Source: Mycolicibacterium llatzerense | Lineage (GTDB): Bacteria > Actinomycetota > Actinomycetes > Mycobacteriales > Mycobacteriaceae | Reading direction: 5' to 3' | NCBI RefSeq assembly: GCF_000878195.1 | Contig: NZ_JXST01000015.1 | Location: 1-64,000, forward strand | DNA: 64,000 bases | Part shown: positions 18,478-28,920 of the stretch, piece by piece | Layout of the letters: the number at the start of each line of letters is the position of its first letter | Numbering within the stretch: the first letter of the stretch is position 1 | Program-made: the position numbers and the translations under genes | The notes under the pieces: model-generated | The model's input: only the letters and a program-made list of their open reading frames with translations | Told to the model about the DNA's origin: nothing | The model's database searches: none

Positions 18478-19898
18478 CACCGGTTGATGACCCAGGCGAA
18501 CAGACCCACCAGGTAGGCCAGCACCGGGATCAGCGAAGCGTCCAACGCCGTCGCGGCGAAGCCGACCAGGCGACGCATCGGCAGCGAATAGGTCTGTGGG
18601 TCGGCCACCTGGGGGTTCAGCGCGGCCACCACGCCCACCGTGACGAGCACCGCGAGCACACCCAGCGACCACCACGCGTTGGAGTAGTGCCCGCCGGCGG
18701 CGAACATCGTAAGCAGCACGGCCGCAACCACATACGGCTGGCTCAGCAGCCACAGCTTGCACGGCACCGAGTCCCAGATGCGGGCCCGCAGCGCCGTCGC
18801 GAGGGCGGCGGCCACGACCACGTACCAGGCCCACGCCGACGGGTGCGTTCCCGCCACCAGGACCACCGACCCGGCGGTCAAGGTCAACACGGCACCGGCG
18901 AGGAAGCCGGTCTGGTGCGCGTCGCACACCCGGACGCGGCGCGGCAGATCGGCCAGCACGGACAGCCGCAGGGCCGACGGCGTCGGGTCACCCGGCGCCG
19001 GGATGTTCGGGACCGGGAACCGGGCCCACAGCGTCGAGAGCTGAGCGGCCTGGACCACGACCAACAGCGCGAAAACGATCAGTACAGCGCCGATCACGGT
19101 GTTGCCCAGCTGCCAGATCGAAGCGGCGCCACCGACGATCATGCCCGCGATACCCAGGACGGTCGTGGCGGTGAAGGCCGCGATGGCCTGCCCGCCGACG
19201 GCGATGCTGACGATCGACCAGGCGGCGACCGCCGCGGCACCGAGCAGCAAGCCGGCCGGACCGGACGCGCCGGGGACCGCCAGCGTGAAGGCCGCGCCGA
19301 CCGGCAGCAGGGCGGCCAGGCTCAGGGCCGTCGCCAGCTTCGGTAGGGCGGGCCGCGTCAGCAGGGCTGCCGCAACGGTCAGCACCGCCACGCCCACGAC
19401 CGTGAACAGGCCGGCAGTCTGGCCGGTGCGTACCCGCACCAGCGTCGCCAGCGCGGTGGCGAGCACGGTCAAGGCCACGACTGCCCAACCGGCCAGGCGG
19501 CGGATATGCGCATTGCCCCACGGGTTTTCGCGAGCGGCGGAGAAGATGGCGGCGGCATCGGCGATGTCCTCGACGATGCGCGGCGCCGGCGGACCCGCGG
19601 GCACCGGCTGCAGCGCTAGCAGGTCACCGTCGACCACGCCGACCGTGTCGAGGGTCGCGTCGAGGCTGTACGCCGCGCCACCCAGCGGGGCCAGCGACAG
19701 TTCGGCGGAGCTTGCGGAGTCGGGTGCCCCGCCGACTCCGACGATGCGCCGCACCGCGGGCACGATCTCGCGCAAGGGCAGGCCCGCCGGCAGTGCGACG
19801 TCGGTGAGTCGCCCGCGACCACCCTGCTCGTCGCCGGCGGCGAGCACTGCGACCCGCACAATCGGCATCGCGGTACTACCAGACGTGTTCTGGGACAT
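18477..19898 (-). CDS. eccD3: ESX-3 integral membrane channel component EccD3
   Basis: 473 residues from ATG 19898; the first 23 bases overlap the end of espG3. Residues 1 to about 110 form the ubiquitin-like cytosolic domain (VRVAVLAAGDEQGGRGRLTD), followed by about eleven membrane helices. EccD dimers form the membrane vestibule of the ESX core. The length is near that of the M. tuberculosis homologue. It is translationally coupled to espG3 upstream and mycP3 downstream. Confidence 0.95.
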   Translation of the reverse strand: MSQNTSGSTAMPIVRVAVLAAGDEQGGRGRLTDVALPAGLPLREIVPAVRRIVGVGGAPDSASSAELSLAPLGGAAYSLDATLDTVGVVDGDLLALQPVPAGPPAPRIVEDIADAAAIFSAARENPWGNAHIRRLAGWAVVALTVLATALATLVRVRTGQTAGLFTVVGVAVLTVAAALLTRPALPKLATALSLAALLPVGAAFTLAVPGASGPAGLLLGAAAVAAWSIVSIAVGGQAIAAFTATTVLGIAGMIVGGAASIWQLGNTVIGAVLIVFALLVVVQAAQLSTLWARFPVPNIPAPGDPTPSALRLSVLADLPRRVRVCDAHQTGFLAGAVLTLTAGSVVLVAGTHPSAWAWYVVVAAALATALRARIWDSVPCKLWLLSQPYVVAAVLLTMFAAGGHYSNAWWSLGVLAVLVTVGVVAALNPQVADPQTYSLPMRRLVGFAATALDASLIPVLAYLVGLFAWVINR

Positions 19899-20775
19899 TT
19901 TCTTTCCGTTCTCCAGTCGAGGTCTCGAAGTCTCGGGTCGGGTTCACTGTGGGGAACCAGGAACCGTCGGGCAGGGTCGCGGTCAGTCGCTGCACGGCAG
20001 CGGTGACGGCAAGATCCGTACCCGGGGCAAAAGTTGAAATCCAGGTGCCATCAGCGGCTTTCACCGGGGCCACGACGACGCGACCCGCGGTGGTGTCGAC
20101 GATGCTGACGCCGACGTCGGTGCTGATCCGGTGGCCGTCACGGTGATCGCCCGCGACGATCTCCACGTAGCTGCGGCCGGGCGCGAACGCGGCCCGCACC
20201 ACGGCGTGGGCGGTCGGCGGGATGCCGAGGTGATCCATCACGTCGTCCAGCGAATCGCCGCGGCGCAAGCGCTCGTCGGCCTTGGCCCCGATGTGGGCGG
20301 GCATGGCGAACTCATCGAACCGAGCGGCCGCGCGGCCGGACAACCCTGCCGTGAGCACCGGCACCAGCGCGTCCGGGGACGCGACAGTCAGTTCGGTGCA
20401 GGTCATCAGGTGCTCGCTGCGCAGGACCGCCACCGTGGTGTCGCCCCTGCGCGCGAGAATCCCGCGCAGCATGGCGCCCGATCCGGACACCCATCGCAGT
20501 TCCAGCCAGCGGCGGGGCCGGCACACGGTCCGAATCCAGTGCGCGACAGCGGGATGCACGGAGCCGTCGGCAGACAGCACTCCCATCCGCGTCAGCGCGG
20601 TGACCTGGTCCGCATCGAATCCGGCTTTGGCGGAGGGCTCGCTGTAGGGCTGCGTGATGGCCAGCACCCACGGAAAGCTCCCAGCGCCAAGACGATCCGC
20701 GAGGAACCAGGCTTGCTCCGCGGTCAGTTCGACCGCGGAGACCGGGATTTCGGCGTGTTCCGGGGTGCCTGACAC
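19876..20775 (-). CDS. espG3: ESX-3 PE-PPE chaperone EspG3
   Basis: 299 residues from GTG 20775 (VSGTPEHAEIPVSAVELTAEQ); the open frame further upstream lies within esxH. The length fits EspG3 (about 295). Segments typical of EspG include LTAEQAWFLADRLGAGSFPW and DDVMDHLGIPPTAHAVVRAAF. EspG binds the tip of PPE proteins of its own system in the cytosol, keeping PE-PPE dimers soluble and directing them to the secretion core. Its start codon lies inside the stem of a perfect hairpin, see 20758-20782. Confidence 0.93.
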   Translation of the reverse strand: MSGTPEHAEIPVSAVELTAEQAWFLADRLGAGSFPWVLAITQPYSEPSAKAGFDADQVTALTRMGVLSADGSVHPAVAHWIRTVCRPRRWLELRWVSGSGAMLRGILARRGDTTVAVLRSEHLMTCTELTVASPDALVPVLTAGLSGRAAARFDEFAMPAHIGAKADERLRRGDSLDDVMDHLGIPPTAHAVVRAAFAPGRSYVEIVAGDHRDGHRISTDVGVSIVDTTAGRVVVAPVKAADGTWISTFAPGTDLAVTAAVQRLTATLPDGSWFPTVNPTRDFETSTGERKENVPEHVW

Positions 20776-20782
20776 CCCGGAA
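20758..20782 (-). promoter_or_regulatory. Hairpin over the espG3 start, between esxH and espG3
   Basis: TTCCGGGGTG (20758-20767) and CACCCCGGAA (20773-20782) form a perfect 10-bp stem with a 5-base loop. It begins 20 bases after the esxH stop in the direction of transcription and contains the proposed espG3 GTG. It could attenuate read-through, protect the esxG-esxH message from 3' decay, or mask the espG3 start. Confidence 0.65.
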
Positions 20783-20801
20783 CGCGCCGAAACCGTTGGA
20801 C

Positions 20802-21089
20802 TTAAACCCACTTGGCGCCTTCGGCGCTGTCGCGTGCGCTCATCGACAGCGTGTTGGTCTCGTGGGTGGTCGCCATCGCGCGGTACGCGTGGACGAGTTC
20901 TTCCATCGCGGTGTTCCACTGGGCCTGCCACGCCTGGTAGCTGGTTCCGGTGTCACCCTGCCAGGCGCCGGCCAGGGCGGCCTGCTCGCTGGCGATGTCG
21001 AGCCCGACGGCGTGCAGGGCACCCGAGTAGGCGGTCATCTCACCGGCGTGGGCCAGCATCGCCGGGTAGTTGTACATGATCTGGGACAT
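20802..21089 (-). CDS. esxH: ESX-3 secreted WXG100 protein EsxH
   Basis: 95 residues from ATG 21089, with GAGGAAA upstream. The sequence begins [18 protein letters not shown] as in TB10.4 and carries the WXG motif at W43-Q-G45 plus the secretion signal YxxxD/E region near the C-terminus. It forms a heterodimer with EsxG and is exported by ESX-3 for iron and zinc homeostasis. Of the zinc-contacting residues known for the M. tuberculosis protein (H14, H70, H76, E77), this one has H14, H76 and E77, but residue 70 is Arg and a His is at 67. Confidence 0.97.
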   Translation of the reverse strand: MSQIMYNYPAMLAHAGEMTAYSGALHAVGLDIASEQAALAGAWQGDTGTSYQAWQAQWNTAMEELVHAYRAMATTHETNTLSMSARDSAEGAKWV

Positions 21090-21132
21090 GGGATTTCCTC
21101 GCTCCTGATTGTCGGGGTCGGCGTTGCGGCGG

Positions 21133-21426
21133 TTAGACGGACGTGTACGTGCCGGCCGCGGCGGTGTCCTGCGCGACGTAGGTGCCTGCCGCGTCGCCCA
21201 GGTTGGCCTGCGCGATGTCGAGCAGGGCGTTGACCTTGGCCGCAACTTCCATGAAGCGCACGTGTGCGGCCTGGAACGCGACTGCCGAGTCACCCTGGTG
21301 GAAGCCCTGCGCCGACTGCGCGGCCTGTTCGGCCTGGGCGATGGTGCTGCGCATCAGCGCGGCCTTGGCCGAGAAGGCCGACTCGGAAGCGACCAGCTGG
21401 GGGATGTGTGCGTCGAGCATGCTCAT
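21133..21426 (-). CDS. esxG: ESX-3 secreted protein EsxG
   Basis: 97 residues from ATG 21426. [20 protein letters not shown] matches the EsxG N-terminus. As known for EsxG, the WXG turn is replaced by HQG ([11 protein letters not shown]). It is the partner of EsxH in a four-helix bundle. It lies 43 bases upstream of esxH and 61 bases downstream of PPE4, so a separate ribosome binding site drives it. Confidence 0.97.
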   Translation of the reverse strand: MSMLDAHIPQLVASESAFSAKAALMRSTIAQAEQAAQSAQGFHQGDSAVAFQAAHVRFMEVAAKVNALLDIAQANLGDAAGTYVAQDTAAAGTYTSV

Positions 21427-21487
21427 TGTGATTCCTCTCGGGGTACGTCCGGATTGTTTTGGTGGTCAGGTCTTCTGGTCTGCAGGT

Positions 21488-23041
21488 TCAGCGGTTGGCA
21501 CCGCCTTCCGAGCCCCAGCTGCCGGGCAGCATGGGGTCGGTGACGCCACCGCCGAAACCGTTGCCGGTCAGGCGGTTCAGGCCTGTCGCCTGCTGGTCTT
21601 GGCGGTTCACCGTGCCGGTGAAGCCGATCGGTCCGGCACCGCGGGCGGAGGCCAGAACTTCGGTGCGTGGGGCCCTGTCCGCTCCAGCGTCATCGCCGAA
21701 GTCCGGATCGACTTCCGAGTTCATGTCCATGAACTCGTCGCGGACACCACGCTCTTTCGCCGCGCGACGGCGACGGGCGCGCCGCCGCTCGGTCGCGGCG
21801 GCAGCGGCAGCCGCCGCGGCTGCGGCCGCGATGCCGGACGCCGGGGCCGGCGCGGTGGCGCCGTCCCGCACGGTCGGGGTGAATCCGGGACCCGGGTCGT
21901 CGACAGCCACCGCGTAGGCCATCATCGGCGCCGGGGCCGCCGGCGCGGGAGCCGCCGCCGAAGCCGGTGCGGGCGCAGGCGCGCTCGCCGGGGAGGCGGG
22001 CGTGGCCGGCACCGTCGGGGCGACGCTGACCACCGGCATCTGACGGTCGGCAATCTGCAGCTGCGGCGGCGGCGGGAACGCATCGGCGACTTCGGGATCC
22101 GGCACATAGTCGGGTTCCAACAGCGTCAACAACCCGAGGCTGGACAGACCGACCGCAATCAGAGCCGGCCCCCACAGCGGTGCGGACAGCATCAAACCCC
22201 AGGAACCCCAGCCGACCGGCTGGAAGAACGCCTGATAGCCCAGCGCGAAAAGCAGTGGCCCCCAAGTGGTCAGCGCTTGCGACGGGTTGGTCAGGAAGCC
22301 GAAGATCATCTGCTGGATCTGGCCCAGCGGGTCCTGCAGGAACTTCCAGATCAGGTCGCCGCCCGGCAGCGTCTTGATGTAGTTGTACAGGTAATCGGTG
22401 ATCGCGTTCGACGCGTTCAACGACGTGCCCGCATCGGCCGCCTGCAACTGCGCGCCCGCCTGCGTGGCACTCGCCGTAGCGGTACCGGCCTCGCCGACGC
22501 CGGCCGCCAGCATCATCGGGGCCGGCGTGGTCGCCGGGGCCGCCGCCACCGCGGCACCCGACACTGCCTGATAGGTGCCCATCACCGTCGCGGCCTGCAG
22601 CCACATCCGGGCGTAGTCGGCTTCGTTGAGCGCGATCGGAATCATGTTGATACCGAAGAAGTTCGTGGCGACCAGCGCCGCGTTCACCACGTGGTTGAGG
22701 GCCAGTTCGGGCAGCGACGGCATCGCGGCCAAGGCGGTGCTGTAGGCCGCGGCGGCCGTCTCGTGCTGCACCGCGCTGGCGGCACTGTTGGCGCTGGCCT
22801 GGGCCAGCCAGGTCAGGTACGGCGCATGGGAGGCGATGTACTGCTCGGCGCTCGGCCCCTCCCATGCTCCCGCCTGGACCTCACCCAATAGCGCGGTGAG
22901 TTCAGCTGCGGCCGAGGCATATTCGGTGCTGAGCGACTGCCAGGCAGCCGCCGCGGCCAGCAGCGAACCCGGACCGGGTCCACTGGACAGCAGCGTCGAA
23001 TGGACTTCGGGCGGCAGCGCCATCCAGACAGGGGCGGTCAT
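21488..23041 (-). CDS. PPE4: PPE protein of the ESX-3 locus, PPE-PPW type (PPE4)
   Basis: 517 residues. Residues 1-180 form the PPE helical bundle ([23 protein letters not shown] at the tip of the hairpin; [20 protein letters not shown], the EspG-binding end). The middle is hydrophobic and Ala/Pro-rich, followed by an Ala run and a basic cluster [16 protein letters not shown]. The C-terminus carries GFTGT and PMLPGSW, the GFxGT and PxxPxxW motifs that define the PPW subfamily. It pairs with PE5 upstream; the two genes are one base apart. In M. tuberculosis this pair is needed for mycobactin-mediated iron use. Confidence 0.95.
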   Translation of the reverse strand: MTAPVWMALPPEVHSTLLSSGPGPGSLLAAAAAWQSLSTEYASAAAELTALLGEVQAGAWEGPSAEQYIASHAPYLTWLAQASANSAASAVQHETAAAAYSTALAAMPSLPELALNHVVNAALVATNFFGINMIPIALNEADYARMWLQAATVMGTYQAVSGAAVAAAPATTPAPMMLAAGVGEAGTATASATQAGAQLQAADAGTSLNASNAITDYLYNYIKTLPGGDLIWKFLQDPLGQIQQMIFGFLTNPSQALTTWGPLLFALGYQAFFQPVGWGSWGLMLSAPLWGPALIAVGLSSLGLLTLLEPDYVPDPEVADAFPPPPQLQIADRQMPVVSVAPTVPATPASPASAPAPAPASAAAPAPAAPAPMMAYAVAVDDPGPGFTPTVRDGATAPAPASGIAAAAAAAAAAAATERRRARRRRAAKERGVRDEFMDMNSEVDPDFGDDAGADRAPRTEVLASARGAGPIGFTGTVNRQDQQATGLNRLTGNGFGGGVTDPMLPGSWGSEGGANR

Positions 23042-23042
23042 G

Positions 23043-23351
23043 TCAGCCCAGCACCGTCACGTAGGTGGCGGCGGCTTCGGCATCGCCCGTCGCGTAGCTG
23101 ATGCCCGCCTCGGTGACACCGCCGCCGGCACGGCCGAGTTCGGTGACGCCCTGCGACGCGACGGCCTCGTGCTCGGCGCCGTGGGCGCTCAGCCCGATCG
23201 CCGTCTGCAGCGACACGGGGTCCGCGGCGGGCGGGATCACCGCGGTGACCGCCGGAGCGGCCGCGGCATGGGCGGCGGCCAGGCGGGCGGTCAGTGCTTC
23301 GACGGCCGCCCCCGCTGCCGTCAGTCCTTCGGGAACAACGCGCAAGGTCAT
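23043..23351 (-). CDS. PE5: PE protein of the ESX-3 locus (PE5)
   Basis: 102 residues from ATG 23351, overlapping the eccC3 stop by one base. It is a PE domain only: [20 protein letters not shown] at the N-terminus and the secretion signal YATGDAEAA (YxxxD/E) near residues 84-92, with no extra C-terminal domain. It forms the dimer partner of PPE4, which EspG3 recognises for export. Confidence 0.95.
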   Translation of the reverse strand: MTLRVVPEGLTAAGAAVEALTARLAAAHAAAAPAVTAVIPPAADPVSLQTAIGLSAHGAEHEAVASQGVTELGRAGGGVTEAGISYATGDAEAAATYVTVLG

Positions 23352-26300
23352 CAGTGGAACTCCCCTCGTTGTGGTCCGGTGGGTCGGCCCGTAATCGGGT
23401 CTGCCACCAGCGGATTGATCAGCTGGACATACGTGGCTTCATCGCTGTCGCCGACCACCATGGCGCGACCGGCGGGCAGGCGGTTGAACCGGTGGCCGCG
23501 GATTCGGCCACTGTCCTGCGGGTTGCCGGACAGCATGACGGTGGTGGCCTGCAGCTCGTTGAGCCTGCGCAACAGCGGGGCAGTCATCACCGCGTGGGCC
23601 GAGCCGGCGGCCCGGGCGGTGACGATCACCCGCAGCCCCAGTTCGGCGGCCTGGGCCAGCAGCCCCAGCAGTACCGTCCAGGGCCGCTGGCCGACGAACG
23701 GACCGCTGACCGCGGGTGCATCCGGGATCTGGTCGACGTCGTCGATGATCAGGTAGTGCAGGTGGTTGCCCTGCCCGTTCCGGTAGGTCCACCCACTCAG
23801 CTCCGCGGACGACAGACCCGCTGGGGGCCTGCGCTTTTCGAGCAGCGCAGCCAGTCCGAGCATCGCCGGGGTGACCCGGTCGACGTTGGGGGTGTACTCG
23901 TTGTCCGCGAACAACGGCTCGTCCACCAGATGCAGCCTGCGGTCGATCACGGTGAACGCCACCGACTCCGGCGTCGAGTTCTCCCGGATGGTGCGGATCA
24001 GATGCCGCAGCAACGTGGTCTTGCCGGACTTGGCATCGCCCAGCACCATCAGCAGCGGGTTGGCCGAGAAGTCGACCGCAACCGGTGCCAGGTCCTGCTC
24101 GCGCTGACCGATCACCACCGACTCGGGGTTCCGGTACAGCGGTGCAAGGGTTTCCGGCGCCAGGTCCGTCGGCAGCAGACGCACGGGCGGCGCCGTCTGC
24201 CCCGGGTAGTGGGCGTTGATGGCAGCGATCGCACCGAGATCCGGTTCGGCGAACAGGAAGTGCTCGGCTGCCATGGTCAGGCCGCGGCCCGGCTGGTCGG
24301 CGGGGACACCGTCGGCGGGGCGGGACAGGGCCGCCACCCCGGGGGTACCTGGCGACCGCACATTGCTGTCGCGCGAGTCGGCCAGCTTGAGCTCGAGCCG
24401 CAGACCCAGCCCGTCGCGCATCGCCAGCGGCACCTCGAGCCAGTTCGGCGTCGTGAGCACCACGTGGATGCCGTAGGCCATGCCGGTGTTGACCAATTCG
24501 GTCACCTTGGACAGCAACGGGTTACGGGTGTTGAACGTGTCGGTGTTGTCCCGGCTGAACGCATACAGGTTGTCGATCACCAGGAACACGTCGCCGTAGC
24601 CGTCATCGCGCAGGTCACCGTCACCGGCGGCGGCACGGGCCTGGCGGGACGCGAGCAGCTGTTCGAGTTCACCGAAGGTGCGACGGATGCGTTCGGGCTC
24701 CAGCGGCGACGCGACGCTGCCGACATGGGCCAGTGGCTTGAGCGAGCGCAGCCCGCCGCCGCCGTAGTCCAGGCAGTAGAACGTGACAGCGCGCGGCGAG
24801 TGCGTCGCGGCCGCGGACAGGATGAACGTCTGCAGTGCCGTCGATTTCCCGGACTTCGGCCCACCGTGGATGACCAGGTTGGCGGCCGCCGAGCTGGCGT
24901 CGAAAACCAGTGGGTCGCGACGCATCTGGAACGGACGGTCGATCTCGCCAAGGGGCCAGCGGCCATGTCCCGCGGGAATCTCGGTGCCGGCCAACAGCTC
25001 CGGCAGCGCGATCGGCTGGTCCAGCGGGGCCAGCCACAGCCGCGGCGCCCGCGGACCGTACTGGGCCAGCTGCTCGCCGACGGTCGCGACCAGCTTGCGC
25101 GGCGCACGCAGATCCGGAGCCGTGTCGGTGACGATCACCGTGTCGGGAGCCGGGGTGACGTGGCCTGCCGGGAACAGCTGTGGCTGCGGAACCGCATGCA
25201 CCACAACGGCTTTCTCGACCCGCGGCGGGTCGTAGATACCGTCCACGTAGGTGCTGCGGAACTTGACCGGCACGGCGCCGGGGGTGGGGACCAGGAAGCC
25301 CTCGCCCTTGTGTTCCGGACCGGCCTCGATGTGGTAGGCGTCCTCGACACCGATGATCTGCCGGCTGATCGACGGGCTCGCGACCTTCAGACCGATGCGG
25401 TACGAGGTGTTCTTGTCGATGTCCTTGATCCGGCCCACGTCCAGCGTCTGGGACGCGAACAGGATGTGGATGCGGAACGAACGGCCCTTGCGGGCAACGT
25501 AATCGAACAGCTCGGCGTACTCGGGATGGTCGGCGAGCATCAGCGAGAACTCGTCGGCGACCACCAGCAGCGTCGGGATCGGGGGCAGGTCGTGCCCAGC
25601 CGCCTGCGCCGCCTCATATTCGAGCACCGAGTTGAAGGCACTGCCCTGCACGCGGCGGCCGGCCTCCATCAGCAGCTGCTCACGCCGCGCCACCTCACCG
25701 CGCAGGGTGTCCGCGAACCGGTCGGCCAGCGACCGCTTCTCGGCCATGTTCGAGATGACGGCGACCACCTGCGGGAAATCCCGGAAGATGTCGGCGCCGG
25801 CCTCGCCCTTGAAGTCGGCGTAGATGACGATCAGGCGTTCGGCCGAGTGAGTCGTCAACAGCGACAACAGGATCGACATGAGGGTCTGCGACTTGCCGGA
25901 GCCCGTCATACCGATCATCAGACCGTGCGGGCCCATGCCGCCTTCGGCCTCGTCCTTCAGGTCGAACATCAACGGTTCACCGGTGGCCGTGACGCCGATG
26001 GGCACCCGCAGCTCGTCGGCCCGCGTGCGCGGCGCCCAGAGGCCCGCGACATCCAGTGCGGCCGCATCGGGAATCCCCAGCAGGGTGCCGAAGGTGGTCA
26101 GTCCGGCACCGGTGCTCCGGGCCCGGTTCGGGTTGGAGTCCCAGCGCGCGAGACTGCGCGCCAGGTGCGCGGCGGCCCGCGGCGAAAAGCCGTCGGCGGC
26201 ATCGAAGTACGACTGCCAGCCGGCTGCCGCCCACCGCTCGATGCGGCCGTCGGCCACCCGCAGCACCGGCCGGTCGGGGTCCGCGTACTCCGGCTGTTCC

Positions 26301-27340
26301 ATGCCGCGCTGCACCACGGTGACGCCGGCCAGTCCGGCCCGCGGCAGGAGCTCTCCCAAGTCAGCGTCCGGGTCGTCCACGACGATCAGCAGGTGCCGCA
26401 GCGGCGCGATGTCGGCGCCGCCGAACGGCTGCCGGTCCGCGAGTTCATCGGACAGCATGCCTGCGAGTTCGGGAACGCCGGCGGCCAGGTAGCGCGCCGG
26501 GCCGACACCGTCGATCTGCCCGGGAATGTCGCTGTGCGGCAGCCACTTCAGCCAGGACCAGGACTCCGATTCGAGAGCCTCGGCATCTGCGGCCGCCAGG
26601 CCCACCCCCAGCAGGGCAGGGTCGTGCCAGGTCACCGCTTGCGCGATCCAGGCGCGCAACGCGCTCCGCACCTCGTCGGCATCGCCGAGCACGGTGATCC
26701 GCGAAACCTTGGTCAGGTCGATACCACCGGGAACCGCGGGGACCGTCCGCTGGACGTCGAGCAATCCGCGCAATGCGCTGTGCGACACCGGCTCCAGATC
26801 GATCTCGGCCGCGGTGTCCTTGACCTGCAGCACCGTCTCCAGGCGCGCGTCATGCAGCCCGGCGCGCACCACCAGGTAGTCGGCGTCGTGCGGGTCGCGC
26901 TCCCACTGGCGTCGGGTGCCCGCGACGGCGGCCAGCTGCTCGGGTGCGGGGTGGGACCATTCGCGCGCCGCGCGCTGCTCGGCCGCCTGGGCCCGGACGT
27001 TGTCCCGTACCACCGACAGGTAACGCAGGTAGTCGGCGCGCTCGGCGTCGACCTCTTCGGTCCGGGTCTTGTTGTCCGAACCGCGGTAGAAGGCGGTGGC
27101 GGCCAACAGGAGCACGAACGGGAAGAACAGCGTCTGCGGCGAGATGACGCGCATGCCGGTGGCCACCAGAGCCACGACCATGCCGACGATCAGGATGACG
27201 ATCAGGTAGGGCAGTACGCGGCGCAGCAGCGACGGCGGCACCAGGCGCGGCAGCTCGGGCGGCGGCTCGATGGTGATGACGCTCGCGCGGGTCGCCGGGA
27301 CGGGCAGCCGGCGCCGCGCTTCGAAGATCAGACGGCTCAC
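23351..27340 (-). CDS. eccC3: ESX-3 FtsK/SpoIIIE ATPase EccC3
   Basis: 1329 residues, overlapping eccB3 (ATGA). Two membrane helices lie near residues 40-85 ([34 protein letters not shown]). Three ATPase domains follow, with P-loops [11 protein letters not shown] (near 480), [11 protein letters not shown] (near 829) and [11 protein letters not shown] (near 1104). The first has a Walker [14 protein letters not shown]. EccC is the motor and substrate receptor; the third domain binds Esx C-terminal signals. The protein is not split as EccCa/EccCb is in ESX-1, as expected for ESX-3. Confidence 0.97.
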   Translation of the reverse strand: MSRLIFEARRRLPVPATRASVITIEPPPELPRLVPPSLLRRVLPYLIVILIVGMVVALVATGMRVISPQTLFFPFVLLLAATAFYRGSDNKTRTEEVDAERADYLRYLSVVRDNVRAQAAEQRAAREWSHPAPEQLAAVAGTRRQWERDPHDADYLVVRAGLHDARLETVLQVKDTAAEIDLEPVSHSALRGLLDVQRTVPAVPGGIDLTKVSRITVLGDADEVRSALRAWIAQAVTWHDPALLGVGLAAADAEALESESWSWLKWLPHSDIPGQIDGVGPARYLAAGVPELAGMLSDELADRQPFGGADIAPLRHLLIVVDDPDADLGELLPRAGLAGVTVVQRGMEQPEYADPDRPVLRVADGRIERWAAAGWQSYFDAADGFSPRAAAHLARSLARWDSNPNRARSTGAGLTTFGTLLGIPDAAALDVAGLWAPRTRADELRVPIGVTATGEPLMFDLKDEAEGGMGPHGLMIGMTGSGKSQTLMSILLSLLTTHSAERLIVIYADFKGEAGADIFRDFPQVVAVISNMAEKRSLADRFADTLRGEVARREQLLMEAGRRVQGSAFNSVLEYEAAQAAGHDLPPIPTLLVVADEFSLMLADHPEYAELFDYVARKGRSFRIHILFASQTLDVGRIKDIDKNTSYRIGLKVASPSISRQIIGVEDAYHIEAGPEHKGEGFLVPTPGAVPVKFRSTYVDGIYDPPRVEKAVVVHAVPQPQLFPAGHVTPAPDTVIVTDTAPDLRAPRKLVATVGEQLAQYGPRAPRLWLAPLDQPIALPELLAGTEIPAGHGRWPLGEIDRPFQMRRDPLVFDASSAAANLVIHGGPKSGKSTALQTFILSAAATHSPRAVTFYCLDYGGGGLRSLKPLAHVGSVASPLEPERIRRTFGELEQLLASRQARAAAGDGDLRDDGYGDVFLVIDNLYAFSRDNTDTFNTRNPLLSKVTELVNTGMAYGIHVVLTTPNWLEVPLAMRDGLGLRLELKLADSRDSNVRSPGTPGVAALSRPADGVPADQPGRGLTMAAEHFLFAEPDLGAIAAINAHYPGQTAPPVRLLPTDLAPETLAPLYRNPESVVIGQREQDLAPVAVDFSANPLLMVLGDAKSGKTTLLRHLIRTIRENSTPESVAFTVIDRRLHLVDEPLFADNEYTPNVDRVTPAMLGLAALLEKRRPPAGLSSAELSGWTYRNGQGNHLHYLIIDDVDQIPDAPAVSGPFVGQRPWTVLLGLLAQAAELGLRVIVTARAAGSAHAVMTAPLLRRLNELQATTVMLSGNPQDSGRIRGHRFNRLPAGRAMVVGDSDEATYVQLINPLVADPITGRPTGPQRGEFH

Positions 27341-28920
27341 GGGTTCTCCCTCAAAACGGTGTCGACAGCTGGGCGAACCAGTGCCGGAAGCTGCAACGCG
27401 TCACTCCGCGACAACGTCGGGCCGGGCGCGAACTGGCTGAGGATCGACCACGGCACCGGCAGCGGTGACGCGGTAAGCCCCAGCGCGGCAGGGGTTTTGC
27501 GATTTGCGTTGGTGGCGTCGCCTTCGGTGGAGATGCCGTAGCGGACGCCGGTGTCGCTGATCCAGTAGCCGGACAGCGCCGGGGTGCCGGCTTGTCCGGT
27601 GGCCTGGACGAAGTAGCCGGTGCCCGGGGCCACCGCCACGCGCTGCGCGGTGCCGGCGGGGCCGGCCAACGCGACGGGGTGCTCGTCGGCGGGCAGCGGC
27701 AACATCGCTCCGGACAGCAGGGTGAGCGAATTGGTCGTGGCGCCATCGTGTTTGGTCCAGCGGGCGCAGGTCAGTGGCGCCTTGGTGACGTCGACGACGG
27801 AGAGCGGGCGCTCCGGGTACGCCGCGGTGTTGATCGCGGTGGAGACCGGGATGCGGGCGACCTGGTCGGCGGACAGCCGCGGCGGCTGCTCCAGACCGTA
27901 TGAGTCGGTGTTGCGCAGAATCGCCGCGACGACCTGTGAAATCGGTTGCAGGCCATCATCGAGGACCGCGTAGTACTGGAGCGCGTTGCCCGCGTTGTCC
28001 GAGCCGGCTCCGGTCGTGATGGCGGTGACCACCGCGCCGACGGGTGCGGCGACCGGCAGTGGGTACGGCGTCGGCTGGCCGGCGTTGAGGATCGCCGGGG
28101 CAGCCAGCGGGGCCGATTCCGGGATCGCGTTGAACAGGCCGTCGGCGATGGCGCGCGGCGCGGGCAGTGCAGTTCCGTTGGCGCCCAGGCCGAGTGCCGC
28201 CGTCACCGCGCGGTTGTTCAGGTCGACCGCACTGCGCTTGCCGTTCCACAACAGCCAGCTGCCGCCGTTGACCCCGGCGGAACCGACGCCATCATTGCGA
28301 ACCAGCACAGCGTCATTTGCGCCCAGTGCGGCGGCGCGGGAGGCGCCGTCGGCCAGCGGACCCGTGATCAGGGTGACGCCCACGACGTCACCGGTGGCCG
28401 CATCGCAGACGGTCCAGTCGGCATCGCGAGAAGTGTTGGGCACCATGCGTTCCGGCGCACCCGGAATGCCGATGAGGCTGCCACGGGCGAACTTGTCCAG
28501 TTCGGCGCTCGGCACCGTGGTCGGGTTGTCCGGCCGTCCGGCGATGAGCCGGGCCGAGGTCAGGTTCAGCACCGGGTGCAATTGGTCACCCACCCGGACG
28601 TACAGCGCGGAGGTTTCCCGGTCGGCCAGGATCACGTCATTACCCGCGACACCGGCGGGCCGGATCAGGGAGAAGACGAAGCAGCCTGCCAGTGCGGTGA
28701 CGAGCACCAGCCCACCGACCAGAACGGAGCGGCTCTGGGTCCGCAACGGGTCGACCAGCATCCGGGTGTCATGCATGGCGACGCCAGATGCGATGCGCCG
28801 CATGAGGAATCGCCAACCGGACACCTGGTGCCGGGTGACGAAGCCGCGGCGGTACTCGACCTGCTCCGGGTTGTCGTTCACCGGAGTACGGGAACTGAAG
28901 GTCTTTCGGTCGTCACTCAC
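27337..28920 (-). CDS. eccB3: ESX-3 membrane/periplasmic component EccB3
   Basis: 527 residues. Short cytosolic N-terminus ([19 protein letters not shown]), one membrane helix near residues 66-87 ([19 protein letters not shown]), and a long periplasmic domain with two Cys ([17 protein letters not shown]) expected to form the fold's disulfide. EccB proteins cap the pore on the periplasmic side. ATGA overlaps join it to eccA3 and eccC3. Confidence 0.96.
   Translation of the reverse strand: MSDDRKTFSSRTPVNDNPEQVEYRRGFVTRHQVSGWRFLMRRIASGVAMHDTRMLVDPLRTQSRSVLVGGLVLVTALAGCFVFSLIRPAGVAGNDVILADRETSALYVRVGDQLHPVLNLTSARLIAGRPDNPTTVPSAELDKFARGSLIGIPGAPERMVPNTSRDADWTVCDAATGDVVGVTLITGPLADGASRAAALGANDAVLVRNDGVGSAGVNGGSWLLWNGKRSAVDLNNRAVTAALGLGANGTALPAPRAIADGLFNAIPESAPLAAPAILNAGQPTPYPLPVAAPVGAVVTAITTGAGSDNAGNALQYYAVLDDGLQPISQVVAAILRNTDSYGLEQPPRLSADQVARIPVSTAINTAAYPERPLSVVDVTKAPLTCARWTKHDGATTNSLTLLSGAMLPLPADEHPVALAGPAGTAQRVAVAPGTGYFVQATGQAGTPALSGYWISDTGVRYGISTEGDATNANRKTPAALGLTASPLPVPWSILSQFAPGPTLSRSDALQLPALVRPAVDTVLRENP

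Noticed and set aside
23294..27541. 1415-codon open frame on the + strand opposite eccC3
   Set aside because: Antisense shadow of eccC3: high-GC third positions keep the opposite frame open; its product is Arg/Gly/His/Val-rich with no domain.
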